This document shows positions 33,909 to 42,614 of a stretch of DNA of 64,000 bases, piece after piece (positions within the stretch are counted from its first letter, which is position 1; every line of letters starts with the position of its first letter). This stretch comes from CAYFXE01 sp964347035. Its GTDB lineage: Bacteria; Acidobacteriota; Aminicenantia; Aminicenantales; Aminicenantaceae. Made by a program: the position numbers and the translations under genes. Under the pieces are notes generated by a model, which searched no databases, had not been told where the DNA came from, and was given only the letters and a program-made list of their open reading frames with translations. The stretch lies in the NCBI GenBank assembly GCA_964347035.1, contig CAYFXE010000011.1, positions 1-64,000 of the forward strand. The letters run 5' to 3'.

Positions 33909-33990
33909 TGTTTTCCTCAATGAAAGTAGCATATGCCAGGGGTATTGTCAATGAGATGACCAGCCAGCCTTGTGTTTAATAGCATGAGTT

Positions 33991-34108
33991 AGGGTCAGGC
34001 TTCATCGTGTGGGGTCAGGCTTCATCGTAGAGAATGTTTAAAGGACTAATGATTTAGCCCGAGGGCAAACAAGATAACGAAGCCTGACCCCACACGATGC
34101 TGACCCCC
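33991..34108. repeat. Nested palindrome enclosing 81-bp element copy 2
   Basis: AGGGTCAGGCTTCATCGTGT (33991-34010) faces CACACGATGCTGACCCCC (34091-34108), an imperfect inverted pair outside the 81-bp element. Each arm looks like half of another element end. The stretch 33909-34200 otherwise holds only the ktrB promoter. Confidence 0.65.
34011..34091 (-). repeat. 81-bp palindromic-end element, copy 2
   Basis: Same length as copy 1 (9883-9963), opposite orientation. GGGGTCAGGCTTC at 34011-34023 pairs with GAAGCCTGACCCC at 34079-34091. Its reverse complement shares GGGGTCAGGCTTCGTTATCT plus TGTT at the start and ACGATGAAGCCTGACCCC at the end with copy 1; the middle has diverged. Confidence 0.8.
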
Positions 34109-34134
34109 AGAAAAGCCCGACTTCTTTGGGCTGA

Positions 34135-34163
34135 TTGACAAAGTTTTGATTAAGTAATAGATT
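34135..34163 (+). promoter_or_regulatory. Promoter of ktrB-ktrA
   Basis: TTGACA (34135-34140), 17 nt, TAGATT (34158-34163). Transcription would begin near 34170. It lies right after the 81-bp element and leaves room for a translation start upstream of the GTG at 34256. Confidence 0.6.
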
Positions 34164-34255
34164 GAATATCCGACCGAAGAGAGATAAAAGGGAAAAAAAA
34201 GATTAAGGGCGAAAGGAAATTTCAACCCGCTCAATTCCTTGCCATAAGTTTCGCC

Positions 34256-35539
34256 GTGACCATCCTTATCGGTACAACGCTTCTCCTCCTTCCCTTCAGC
34301 ACAAATTCGGGACAAATTTCTTTTATCGATGCTCTTTTCACTGCGACTTCGGGAGTTTGTGTTACGGGGCTCAGCGTTCAAGATACAGCCACCTACTATT
34401 CTCCGGTCGGACAGGGGATCATTTTCCTCCTTTTTCAATTTGGAGGATTGGGGATCATGACGTTTTCTACCCTCATCCTCCTGGTTGCAGGAAAGAAGAT
34501 TTCCATAAAGGACAGGATCATCATCCAGGAGGATTTCCACCACCGGGCGCCGAAGGACTTCAAATCTCTGATCATGAACATATTCTTCTACGCTCTGGCT
34601 ATAGAATTTTTAGGAAGTCTTTCACTATTTCTATATTGGCAGAGAGACTACGGATGGCTAAAAGCGCTTTCCCTTTCGGTGTTTCACTCCGTCTCAGCTT
34701 TTTGTAATGCGGGATTTTCTCTATTTAGCGATAGTTTTTACGGATTTAGAGAAAGCACTTGGATAAACACTTCGCTCATCATTTTAATCGTGCTCGGTGG
34801 CTTGGGATTTTTGGTGATAGATGAACTGAAAGGGAAGCTCGTAGGCCTTGTGAAGAGGGAGAAAACCAAACTCTCCCTTCACGCCAAGCTGGTTATTGGA
34901 ATGACTTTGTGCCTTATATTTTTTTTCTTTATAATTTTTCTGCTCATCGAGTGGAATTATTCCTTGGAACAATTCTCAGGACAGGAGAAGATTCTCTCCT
35001 CTCTTTTTCAAATCATCACGCCTCGTACAGCCGGATTTAACACCATGAATTTGAATTCTTTGAGCTTGGCTGTTGTCCTCCTGCTGATGATGCTGATGTT
35101 CATCGGGGCTTCTCCAGGATCGACTGGGGGAGGAGTCAAAACGAGCACTATAGGTGTCATCCTGGCTTTTCTCAAGTCTAAAATTACGACAAGAGACACG
35201 GTCAATCTTTTTTACCGTACCCTGTCTATGGAACTTGTGACCAAGGCCTTTACCGTGGTCACACTCGCGGTTTCCATAATCTTTCTCTCCTCTTTTATCA
35301 TTCTCATGACTCAGCCAAATGCGAGTTTTAGAGAAGTCCTGTTTGAGGTTTTCTCGGCATTCGGCACGGTCGGGCTGTCCTTAGGGCTGACACCAAAGCT
35401 CACCAGTATGGGGAAGATTGTGATTATCCTGGTTATGTACATCGGCCGGATTGGACCTTTGACGCTGCTGTATGCCTTCAGTCGGGAGAAGGCTTATGGG
35501 CGATTTGAATACGCGGAAGAAACTGTTATGATAGGTTAG
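34256..35539 (+). CDS. ktrB: KtrB/TrkH-family potassium channel subunit
   Basis: Inner-membrane K+ uptake subunit, 427 aa from the first canonical start (GTG). Four pore-loop filters are visible: TATSGVCVTGLSV, HSVSAFCNAGFSLF, QIITPRTAGFNTM and FSAFGTVGLSLGL, each with the key glycine. The frame is open upstream to 34166 and encodes KFQPAQFLAISFAVTIL, which matches the usual KtrB N-terminus, but contains no ATG, GTG or TTG. An ATT at 34202, about 8 nt after AGGGA, is a plausible rare start. It is followed 18 nt later by ktrA. Confidence 0.92.
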   Translation: MTILIGTTLLLLPFSTNSGQISFIDALFTATSGVCVTGLSVQDTATYYSPVGQGIIFLLFQFGGLGIMTFSTLILLVAGKKISIKDRIIIQEDFHHRAPKDFKSLIMNIFFYALAIEFLGSLSLFLYWQRDYGWLKALSLSVFHSVSAFCNAGFSLFSDSFYGFRESTWINTSLIILIVLGGLGFLVIDELKGKLVGLVKREKTKLSLHAKLVIGMTLCLIFFFFIIFLLIEWNYSLEQFSGQEKILSSLFQIITPRTAGFNTMNLNSLSLAVVLLLMMLMFIGASPGSTGGGVKTSTIGVILAFLKSKITTRDTVNLFYRTLSMELVTKAFTVVTLAVSIIFLSSFIILMTQPNASFREVLFEVFSAFGTVGLSLGLTPKLTSMGKIVIILVMYIGRIGPLTLLYAFSREKAYGRFEYAEETVMIG

Positions 35540-35557
35540 AGATAAAAGGAGACATCC

Positions 35558-36214
35558 ATGAAATTTGCCGTGATCGGATTGGGAAGTTTCGGGTCGAATG
35601 TGGCTAAAACTCTGTTCAAGAGAGGGAACGAAGTGTTGGCCGTTGACAAGGATAAGAATAAAATCGAAGAAGAGAAGAGCTTTGTCACCCATGCGGTGAG
35701 CATGGATGCGGCCGTCAAAGATAATCTACAGGCTATTGGGATTAAGGACATGGATGTCGTCATCGTCAGTCTGGGCCCGGAGATGGAGGCTTCCATCCTG
35801 ACCGTTCTTTACCTCCATGAGATAGGCATGAAGCATATTGTAGCTAAAGCATTGACAGAGGATCATGCTAAAGTACTGGAGGCTGTCGGTGCGACCGAGG
35901 TTATCTATCCTGAGAAGGATATGGCCATAAAGACGGCCTTGAGGCTGAGTAATCCCAACATCCTGGAATACCTTCCCCTCGTTTCGGGCCTCAGCATCCA
36001 GGAGATTGCTCCTCCTGAAAGATTCATCGGTAAAGCCCTGAAGGATCTGGATTTAAGGGAGAAATACGGCATCCAGATTATTGCCATAAGGGAACTCATC
36101 CCAGAGAAGACAACCTTCATTCCCAAAGCCGATTTTGTCATCAAGGACAGTGATGTCCTGATTCTCATTGGGGAGGAAAAACAACTGGCGAAGTTGAGTT
36201 CTTCAAAATCCTGA
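35558..36214 (+). CDS. ktrA: KtrA/TrkA-family potassium uptake regulatory subunit
   Basis: A 218-aa cytosolic gating ring subunit. The N-terminal RCK_N domain has the nucleotide-binding GLGSFGSNVAKTL, then VDKDKNKIEE, and the C-terminal RCK_C domain covers about residues 138-215 (LSIQEIAPPERFIGKALKDLDLREKYGIQIIAI). A GGAG ribosome site precedes the ATG. The pair with ktrB is the standard Ktr layout. Binding of NAD(H) or ATP is known for the family; which one applies here is not visible. Confidence 0.94.
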   Translation: MKFAVIGLGSFGSNVAKTLFKRGNEVLAVDKDKNKIEEEKSFVTHAVSMDAAVKDNLQAIGIKDMDVVIVSLGPEMEASILTVLYLHEIGMKHIVAKALTEDHAKVLEAVGATEVIYPEKDMAIKTALRLSNPNILEYLPLVSGLSIQEIAPPERFIGKALKDLDLREKYGIQIIAIRELIPEKTTFIPKADFVIKDSDVLILIGEEKQLAKLSSSKS

Positions 36215-36285
36215 TTTTAATCAAGACAGACCATCAGATCTCCTCAATCCTAAAGTCATTAAAAAGAGATAAAGATTTACCCAGA

Positions 36286-36314
36286 TTGACATCAAAAATT
36301 TCTTTTGCTAAAAA
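36286..36314 (+). promoter_or_regulatory. Possible promoter of the barrel gene at 36396
   Basis: TTGACA (36286-36291), 17 nt, TAAAAA (36309-36314), in the 181-bp gap after ktrA. The -35 is perfect, the -10 matches at four positions. Leader of about 75 nt. Confidence 0.5.
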
Positions 36315-36395
36315 TAGGGGACAGCCAAGACGGATTCTGAGATTTAGACAAGGATCATCGGCCGATACGAAAGGACAGTTAGAGTTACTTCATAT

Positions 36396-37517
36396 TTGAA
36401 GAATAAATACCGCAAGGCATTTCACCTATTCTTGCTCTATTTTTTTTCTATCTTCTGGGTTTTTGCCTTCCTATCATTCTCCCTCGGACAAGAGGCTTCG
36501 GATAAGGAAAAGGGAAGGGGAAAAAAGGGAATATTCGTTGTTCCTGTGGTCTATTATACACCGGAAACCAAGATTGCCTTTGGCACCGTGAGCATGTTTT
36601 ACTACCTGCCGGCAAGTGATCAAAAAAACCGGCCTTCGAGTATCAAAACATCGTTTATTTATACTCAAACGAAACAATATAGGTTTGAAATTTCTCCCGA
36701 GGTTTATATCAAGAATGATGCTTACCGCCTTCAGAGCAGCATCAGTTTCAAGAATTTTTCGGATAAGTTCTTCGGGATCGGACCGAATGCACTCAAGAAG
36801 CAGGAAGAGGATTTCACGACCCGGAGAACGAAGGCGAACCTTGATGTTCAAAGGAGAATTTGGTCGGGATTAAACGCTGGGGTGCGATACGAATTCGAAC
36901 ACCATAACATCATAAAGAAGGATGAAGAAGGCCAATTGGCCAAGGGGAATATCCTGGGGAGTGAAGGCGGGACATCCTCTGGGATCGGGCTTTTCTTGAA
37001 CTGGGACACTCGGGACAACATTTATTATCCGATGTCCGGGAATTATTTCCAGGTCTCCTCAACAGTCTTTTCGAAGCGACTGGGAGGCGATTACAACTTT
37101 ACCGAATTCCGGTTGGATCTTCGAAAATACCTCCCCTTGTTTTTTACCCATGTTTTCGCTCTTCAGGCCTACTTTAATTTCATCTCTGGGGAGCCTCCGT
37201 TTCAGAAATTATCCTTGGTGGGAGGACAAGGCCTGATGCGGGGCTACCGAAAGGGGCGCTACCGGGATAAGAATATGATGGCCTTTCAGATGGAGTTCCG
37301 CTTGGGAGCTTGGAAAAGATTTGGAGTGGTCAGCTTCTTCGGAATCGGAAACGTTTCCGATCGATTAGACCATTTTAAGCTGGAAGATTTCAAATTCACC
37401 GTGGGTTTCGGGTTTCGATTCCTGGTCGCTCCTGAAGAAAGACTGAACTTACGATTGGATTTCGGCTTCGGACACACAGGTCAGGGTATTTATATCACTT
37501 TTACGGAGGCTTTTTAG
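36396..37517 (+). CDS. Surface-antigen (Omp85/BamA-type) outer-membrane barrel without POTRA domains
   Basis: A protein of 373 aa with a signal peptide (about 1-29) followed directly by amphipathic beta strands. The Bac_surface_Ag motif appears as GGQGLMRGYRKGRYRDKNMM near 275-294, with FFGIGPNALKK, GLFLNWDTRDNIYYPMSGNY and a terminal aromatic residue (..ITFTEAF). The IRGF/LRGY-type loop is the hallmark of the Omp85 barrel. No POTRA domain is present, so it resembles patatin-less or accessory Omp85 barrels rather than BamA. The TTG start has no ribosome site and could be wrong. Paralogue-like to 40824-42119. Confidence 0.8.
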   Translation: MKNKYRKAFHLFLLYFFSIFWVFAFLSFSLGQEASDKEKGRGKKGIFVVPVVYYTPETKIAFGTVSMFYYLPASDQKNRPSSIKTSFIYTQTKQYRFEISPEVYIKNDAYRLQSSISFKNFSDKFFGIGPNALKKQEEDFTTRRTKANLDVQRRIWSGLNAGVRYEFEHHNIIKKDEEGQLAKGNILGSEGGTSSGIGLFLNWDTRDNIYYPMSGNYFQVSSTVFSKRLGGDYNFTEFRLDLRKYLPLFFTHVFALQAYFNFISGEPPFQKLSLVGGQGLMRGYRKGRYRDKNMMAFQMEFRLGAWKRFGVVSFFGIGNVSDRLDHFKLEDFKFTVGFGFRFLVAPEERLNLRLDFGFGHTGQGIYITFTEAF

Positions 37518-37522
37518 CTGGA

Positions 37523-39007
37523 TTAAAGACGATTCTCCAGGGCTTCGATGACGGTTTTCAAGGTCCTTATTCTGGCAAAAGGTTTTGAGTTGCCTTCGAC
37601 GATCGTCCACGGAGCGTAACTCGTACTCGTCCTGAAGAGCATCTCATCCACAGCTAATTTGTACTGTTCCCATTTTTCCCGGTTTCTCCAATCCTCTTCG
37701 TTAATTTTCCATTGCTTATATTGAGTCGTTTCTCTGGATTTGAACCGCTTCAACTGCTCCTCTGAATCGATATGGAGCCAGAATTTAATCAACACGGTGC
37801 CGAAATTAGTCAGGTGCTCTTCAGTTTCGTTAATTTCTTTGTAAGCCCTTTTCCACTCATCCTCGGTACAGAATCCTTCAATCCTCTCGACGAGTACTCT
37901 TCCGTACCATGATCTGTCGAAGATAACGATATGTCCGGCTTTCGGGATTTTTCTCCAGAAGCGCCATAGATAATGATGCTGCTTTTCCACTTCGTTCGGG
38001 GCTATAATCGACACAACTTCGTATCCTCGTGGGTCCATCCTTTGAACCAAGCGTTTGATGTTTCCACCTTTTCCGGAGGCATCCCAACCTTCATAGATGA
38101 TGATGACAGGAATCCGGCGAGTATAGATTTCATGTTCGATCTCTCTTATCCTTCCTTGGAAGTCCTTGAGGTCTTTTTCATAGTCCTTCCTGGTTAAGGA
38201 GAGCGATAGATCCGATCTATCCAGGATGGAATGTGACAATTTATGCAGTTTTACTGGCGGCTTCTTGTTGGTTCTCTCCCTCTCTTTTCTCAGATTCAAT
38301 TCCTGTATTTTTTGTTCAATCCTGTCGATAATCGTCTTGAAAACCTTTATGGTAGCTAAGCGACGATCATGGGATTCTACGATGGTCCATGGCGCCTCTG
38401 GTATATCTGATTTGGCCAGCATATCCTCGTAGGCTATCGCAAATTTTTTATACTGCTTATGTTGCTTCTGCCCATCATCCGTAACTCTCCATTCTGTGGC
38501 GGGGTTGCTCAAAAGCTTTTTGAATCGTTTTTTCTGTTCTCGTTTACTGATATGCAGGAAAAACTTCAAGATCAGGTAGTCACCGTTTATGAGCTGCTCT
38601 TCGAAGGACGTGAATTCGCTAAAAGCCACCTGCCAGACCCTTCGCTTCACTTTTTTTTCGACTCTGTCTTCGAGGACTCTTCCGTACCAGCTGCGGTCGA
38701 ACAAAGCTATCCTCCCCTTTTCTGGAATCTTTGTCCAGAATCTCCAGAGATAAGGTTTCAGCCTCTCTTCCTCGTTGGGAGGATTGATAGAATAGACATT
38801 GAATCCTCTTGGATCGAGGGCCAGAGTGAGACGGTTTATCAAAGTGCCTTTCCCGGCGGCCTCCCAACCTTCGAAGAGAATGATAACGGGAAGTTCCTGT
38901 TTTCGAGCCTCTCTTTGTAGTGCACCCAACTTATATTCTAACTCGGCGATGATAGGCTTATACTCTGTTTTTGAAATCTTTTGTGATAGATCTACTTTTT
39001 CTAACAT
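37523..39007 (-). CDS. pap: Polyphosphate:AMP phosphotransferase (two-domain PPK2, class II)
   Basis: A 494-aa cytosolic enzyme expected to phosphorylate AMP from polyphosphate. Two complete PPK2 domains lie in tandem: the first has Walker A EGWEAAGKGTLINRL, FDRSWYGRVLEDRV and the lid APWTIVESHDRR; the second has EGWDASGKGGNIKRL, FDRSWYGRVLVERI and APWTIVEGNSKP. The duplication and length are those of class II PPK2/PAP, where usually only the C-terminal domain is active. It follows the kinase-like lipoprotein gene by 45 bp. Convergent with the barrel gene (5-bp gap). Confidence 0.9.
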   Translation of the reverse strand: MLEKVDLSQKISKTEYKPIIAELEYKLGALQREARKQELPVIILFEGWEAAGKGTLINRLTLALDPRGFNVYSINPPNEEERLKPYLWRFWTKIPEKGRIALFDRSWYGRVLEDRVEKKVKRRVWQVAFSEFTSFEEQLINGDYLILKFFLHISKREQKKRFKKLLSNPATEWRVTDDGQKQHKQYKKFAIAYEDMLAKSDIPEAPWTIVESHDRRLATIKVFKTIIDRIEQKIQELNLRKERERTNKKPPVKLHKLSHSILDRSDLSLSLTRKDYEKDLKDFQGRIREIEHEIYTRRIPVIIIYEGWDASGKGGNIKRLVQRMDPRGYEVVSIIAPNEVEKQHHYLWRFWRKIPKAGHIVIFDRSWYGRVLVERIEGFCTEDEWKRAYKEINETEEHLTNFGTVLIKFWLHIDSEEQLKRFKSRETTQYKQWKINEEDWRNREKWEQYKLAVDEMLFRTSTSYAPWTIVEGNSKPFARIRTLKTVIEALENRL

Positions 39008-39052
39008 CGTGATGGTTTGATTACGCTCTCATGTCGACTCTTTAAGAGAAGG

Positions 39053-40798
39053 TCAGTTTTTCCGGTGAATCCCGAGCAATTCGAACTCTTCGGTGGCTGG
39101 ATTTCTTGTCAAGTAGACTTTTACCCACTTGCTCCGCATTCTCCCAGAATATCTCTGGACCCGCAATGTAATCTCCCATTGATCCTCGGAGGAGAACGGC
39201 TCTGTCATCCCTCGTTTCTGCTTCAAAATCTCTTCTAATTTTTCTAGAGGAATAGATGTCTGATTCCCTAGATCGATATGCTCGAGAAATGTTTCTCCTT
39301 TGAAAGAGAAATCATAAAAGTATTTTGATTGATCAGCAGGCCACAGATTTCCGGCCACACCTGAATCTTCAAACCCCAGCGCACACGCCCCCGATGAATC
39401 CCGGGTAATTTTGAACTTGTCTAGAGGGTTCACCCGGCTATACCAGTAACGTCCTGTTTTGTCCCGCCTTTCTTTTATGGTTTTTAGCAGATAGGCCTCC
39501 GCCTCTGGATTAGAGTATTGTCCTTGTTTGACGATCGCTTCGAGTTGCATATCCGTGAAGGACATGACCAGCTTAGCGCCCCAGTAGCCATCGAGATTTG
39601 TGCAATTTTCAAAAGCCGGATTAGGATAATTTGACCGGCTATCTCCAGGGTTGAAATCGTGGGAATCAAAGCGGCCGATCGAAGGATACTGGATGTCACC
39701 CAGTTTTTCCCATGATTTAACGTACAACCCGAAACTCAAAATGTTTCCAAACAGAGCTTTTGTATCCACATCAAATTCATGCCCCTTATGGCGAGATTGA
39801 GGAGCGATGGCATCACTTCCCAAGGCCGATCCAAAGTCGATGAGGTAATGCTTGACGAAATGGCGACCATTTTCAGAGACAAAGACATCCATATTATTGC
39901 CCGCTTTAGTGTCAAAGTGTTTCAGCCAAGCGATCAAAACGTAAAGACCACGAAGCTCCCGGCGATGCTCATGAGGAACGATGTCGTTGGGATCATCGTC
40001 ACGTGTTCCCAAGTATTTGAATCCTCCGAGATCCTTCCCATCCACATACTTGCTAGCCAGAGCACGGATGCGACCATCAGGGAGTCTCTCGACTTTGTTG
40101 AGAAGAGCTTCTAAGTCTTTTCCTGTCATGAAACGCATGATGCCTTTGTCATCGATAAACTTAACCTCTTCTCCGATTTTTAAGATTGAGGGATCAAAAT
40201 AAGTGATGTAGTTTTCGGGAACGTTGTAGCCGGCTGCATAGAAGATTTTTGTGCAGACGACTTCTGCCCCAGTTGCCAGTTCAGAATAACCGACGGGATC
40301 AAACTTGATCACATACCTGTCCCCACGGCTGTCCTTTATATGAAATCCGGGAGTTACCCCCTCTAATTTTGCTCGAGTGAGAATCCAAGTCTGGGTGGAA
40401 TCAGGGCCCACACCTGTATCAGGACCTTTCATAATCTCTTCGAGTGACATACGTCGGCGAGCGTTCCGGTTAGTAAACCAGCTCGAATCCAGGACCTTGC
40501 CGAATCGATCCACATTCAAGGCCTGCTTGGGTTTTCCGAAGACATGGAGGAGCTGTCGGGAGAAGTCGAGGGACTGTTTAACTTGATGGGTGATGATTTT
40601 ATTGTAAGCATCGTGGCCGAAATTCATTTTTTGAAATTTTGGTTCAGGAATACTTCGGGTATCATCTGGGAGCATAACAGGAGGTGTGTAAATTCGGTTT
40701 GCTGCACATCCAAAAAACAGGCAAATTATAAACAGACAGGGGAGAGACCGGAATGAGGTTTTGCGTAACTGTTTTCGTCGAGATGAAATGATATTCAT
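39053..40798 (-). CDS. Exported lipoprotein with a HipA/PI4K-like kinase motif set
   Basis: A protein of 581 aa. A basic N-terminus and hydrophobic segment end in the lipobox FFGC with Cys31, so it should be a lipoprotein outside the inner membrane. Kinase-like motifs follow in order: RYVIKFDP (Lys165), GAEV (Glu179), HFDTKAGNNMDVFV (Asp296, Asn301-Asn302) and LIDFG (Asp321). This order fits the atypical-kinase fold seen in HipA, PI4K and FAM20 proteins. The ATG at 40798 (alternative 40807) gives the proper signal; the frame extends further up. It is 25 bp after the barrel gene. Activity and substrate are unknown. Confidence 0.65.
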   Translation of the reverse strand: MNIISSRRKQLRKTSFRSLPCLFIICLFFGCAANRIYTPPVMLPDDTRSIPEPKFQKMNFGHDAYNKIITHQVKQSLDFSRQLLHVFGKPKQALNVDRFGKVLDSSWFTNRNARRRMSLEEIMKGPDTGVGPDSTQTWILTRAKLEGVTPGFHIKDSRGDRYVIKFDPVGYSELATGAEVVCTKIFYAAGYNVPENYITYFDPSILKIGEEVKFIDDKGIMRFMTGKDLEALLNKVERLPDGRIRALASKYVDGKDLGGFKYLGTRDDDPNDIVPHEHRRELRGLYVLIAWLKHFDTKAGNNMDVFVSENGRHFVKHYLIDFGSALGSDAIAPQSRHKGHEFDVDTKALFGNILSFGLYVKSWEKLGDIQYPSIGRFDSHDFNPGDSRSNYPNPAFENCTNLDGYWGAKLVMSFTDMQLEAIVKQGQYSNPEAEAYLLKTIKERRDKTGRYWYSRVNPLDKFKITRDSSGACALGFEDSGVAGNLWPADQSKYFYDFSFKGETFLEHIDLGNQTSIPLEKLEEILKQKRGMTEPFSSEDQWEITLRVQRYSGRMRSKWVKVYLTRNPATEEFELLGIHRKN

Positions 40799-40823
40799 AG
40801 TCAACATTGATCTTAAATCCAAT

Positions 40824-42119
40824 CTATTCATACATGCCGATATAGAACCGAAAACCGTCTGGACTCTTACCGACGAGAATATGGAGGATGCGGCCATTTT
40901 TACTAAAAATACGTAACCCTCCTCCAAAGCCTATATGAAATTCTTCCATCGAGAATTGTCTGAGAATATCGGGAGCGACCTGACCAGCATCGATGAAGAG
41001 AAGGGCATCCACACCCAGCTCGAAGTTATCTCGCGTCATGACAGGATACCGATATTCCAGAGAAGCCAAGACCATGTCTTCGTCTCTGAATCGACCGCGG
41101 CGAAAGCCTCTGATTGTTTCCCGTCTTCCCAGCTCACTCAAGTAATAAAAGGGAATCTGGAGGTTTCCTTTGGGCTCGGTTATTTCGGCGGCAACGCGTA
41201 AGACCAGGACTCGATCGTAGAAGAGATGCAGATATCTCGTGAAATCTGTATTGGCTTTCCAGAAACCATATTCGGAGTTTTTTATTTCTTGGAAAAAACC
41301 TCCTTTGAGGTCGATTTTCCAACCCGCTGACGGATTTCCAAGTCGATTCCTGGAATCATGCTGCAGGCTGAACTGGAGAATGTAGAAATTGATCTTCTCA
41401 TCCAGGCCGGGGATCTCTTCCCTCACTTCCGGAGGTAAATCCGTTGTCGATATGTCTTCGGAATCGCGGCTTTCAGATATGCTGTTTTGGGCTAATCCGA
41501 AGACCAGTCCCAACTTTGTCGACTGACCTAGGTAGGTTCCTAAAAAAGCATTGACCATGATTTGGCGATGGGCAAAATTAGATTCGTTTTCTTTTTGGGA
41601 ATCATTGCCGATCCCGAAGAAGCGTTCAGTAGGCAGGTATAGGTAGTGAGCATAAAATTCTGTGACAAACGGACCTGCGAGTCGAAAATCACGGAGACGG
41701 ATCCTGTAAAGCTGGCGCCATAGGGTTCCTGCCCTGACAGTTAGGTCTAATGTGGAGCCGGGATGGGCAATGTCCTTCTGAAAGAACTTAAGCCCAACGC
41801 CAGTCCTATCCGACGTTGAGGGTAAAACCCCCCTCTTTCCGTCAGAAGAAACGAGCATTCGGGCGAGTTTGGAAGTCACTTGAGGAGCTACGCCCACCAA
41901 AGAAAGAAAGGGTCTCAAAGCCTGATCCAGGAGCCAGAAAGGCAGAAACAGGATCATTCCTGGAATATTGATGATGGTTTCCCATGTTTCCTTGCTTTTC
42001 AGCTTTTCAGGAACTTCAGATTCTTCCGTCTCTTTTTTTTCTTTGTTCTCAGTTTTTTCTTGCGATGTGTGTCCAAGGGTCGGTTGAAGGGTAAACATGA
42101 ATAGACAAAGGAAAATCAA
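40824..42119 (-). CDS. Surface-antigen (Omp85-type) outer-membrane barrel
   Basis: A protein of 431 aa. Hydrophobic N-terminus (signal), a charged KETEESE stretch, a second hydrophobic segment (IINIPGMILFLPFWLLDQAL, about 49-68), then a barrel of about 16 strands with FGIGNDSQKEN, LQHDSRNRLGNPSAGW, the RRETIRGFRRGRFRDEDM loop (Omp85 signature) and terminal FYIGMYE. The start is a TTG at 42119; in-frame residues upstream (KQRGFVFRLLSFLL) look like the real signal start but have no canonical start codon. No POTRA domain is visible. It is probably co-transcribed with the kinase-like lipoprotein. Confidence 0.78.
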   Translation of the reverse strand: MIFLCLFMFTLQPTLGHTSQEKTENKEKKETEESEVPEKLKSKETWETIINIPGMILFLPFWLLDQALRPFLSLVGVAPQVTSKLARMLVSSDGKRGVLPSTSDRTGVGLKFFQKDIAHPGSTLDLTVRAGTLWRQLYRIRLRDFRLAGPFVTEFYAHYLYLPTERFFGIGNDSQKENESNFAHRQIMVNAFLGTYLGQSTKLGLVFGLAQNSISESRDSEDISTTDLPPEVREEIPGLDEKINFYILQFSLQHDSRNRLGNPSAGWKIDLKGGFFQEIKNSEYGFWKANTDFTRYLHLFYDRVLVLRVAAEITEPKGNLQIPFYYLSELGRRETIRGFRRGRFRDEDMVLASLEYRYPVMTRDNFELGVDALLFIDAGQVAPDILRQFSMEEFHIGFGGGLRIFSKNGRILHILVGKSPDGFRFYIGMYE

Positions 42120-42302
42120 AAGGAAACTGAGCAGTCGGAAGACAAAGCCCCGTTGTTTTCTGGGTAATAGTTGTGAAAAAATTTTGGTTAAGCTCCTTAT
42201 GTTTATCGATATTAAGGCTGAAACCTAAGAAATAAGTGTTGATAGACTGAAAGATTTTAGTGAATTACTTGAGCTAAGTCAATTTTAATGTCACTACAGT
42301 AA

Positions 42303-42497
42303 GCCTCTCCAATTCCGTGATATGAGAAACAAATTGAAGTATGGATAGGTGTCATGAAGGCGAGGTCCTGTCCGTCTGAGCCGCATAGAGATGGGTGGGG
42401 TCTTCGGCGAAGCTTGTGCCTGCAAAAGCAGGTAACGGATTGGGCCTCGCATTTAAAGGTCTCATCCGAAAAACCTTAATCACGGTTTTGGAGATAC
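42303..42497 (-). repeat. 195-bp MITE-like element, copy 1
   Basis: The ends GCCTCTCCAATTCCGTGAT and ATCACGGTTTTGGAGATAC are inverted repeats matching at 15 of 19 positions. Its reverse complement aligns along its whole length with 63351-63545, which is also 195 bp. The core hairpin is CCTGC-AAAA-GCAGG (42419-42432). No open frame. The rest of the 42120-42614 gap is AT-rich and shows no gene. Confidence 0.8.
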
Positions 42498-42614
42498 TTT
42501 CGTTACTACTAAGGGCTGCGGCTTATTTATTATTAATATGAAAGAATGAATCAGTATTTTGCCGTTGAGTAATTTCTTATGATCAAGTCTGAACAGAAGG
42601 ATCCTTAACCTGTC

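Noticed and set aside
33923..33951. TTGACA-N17-TACTTT before tolQ
   Set aside because: The -10 is weak and lies 14 nt before the ATG. A start there would cut off the good ribosome site, so it fits neither class of promoter well.
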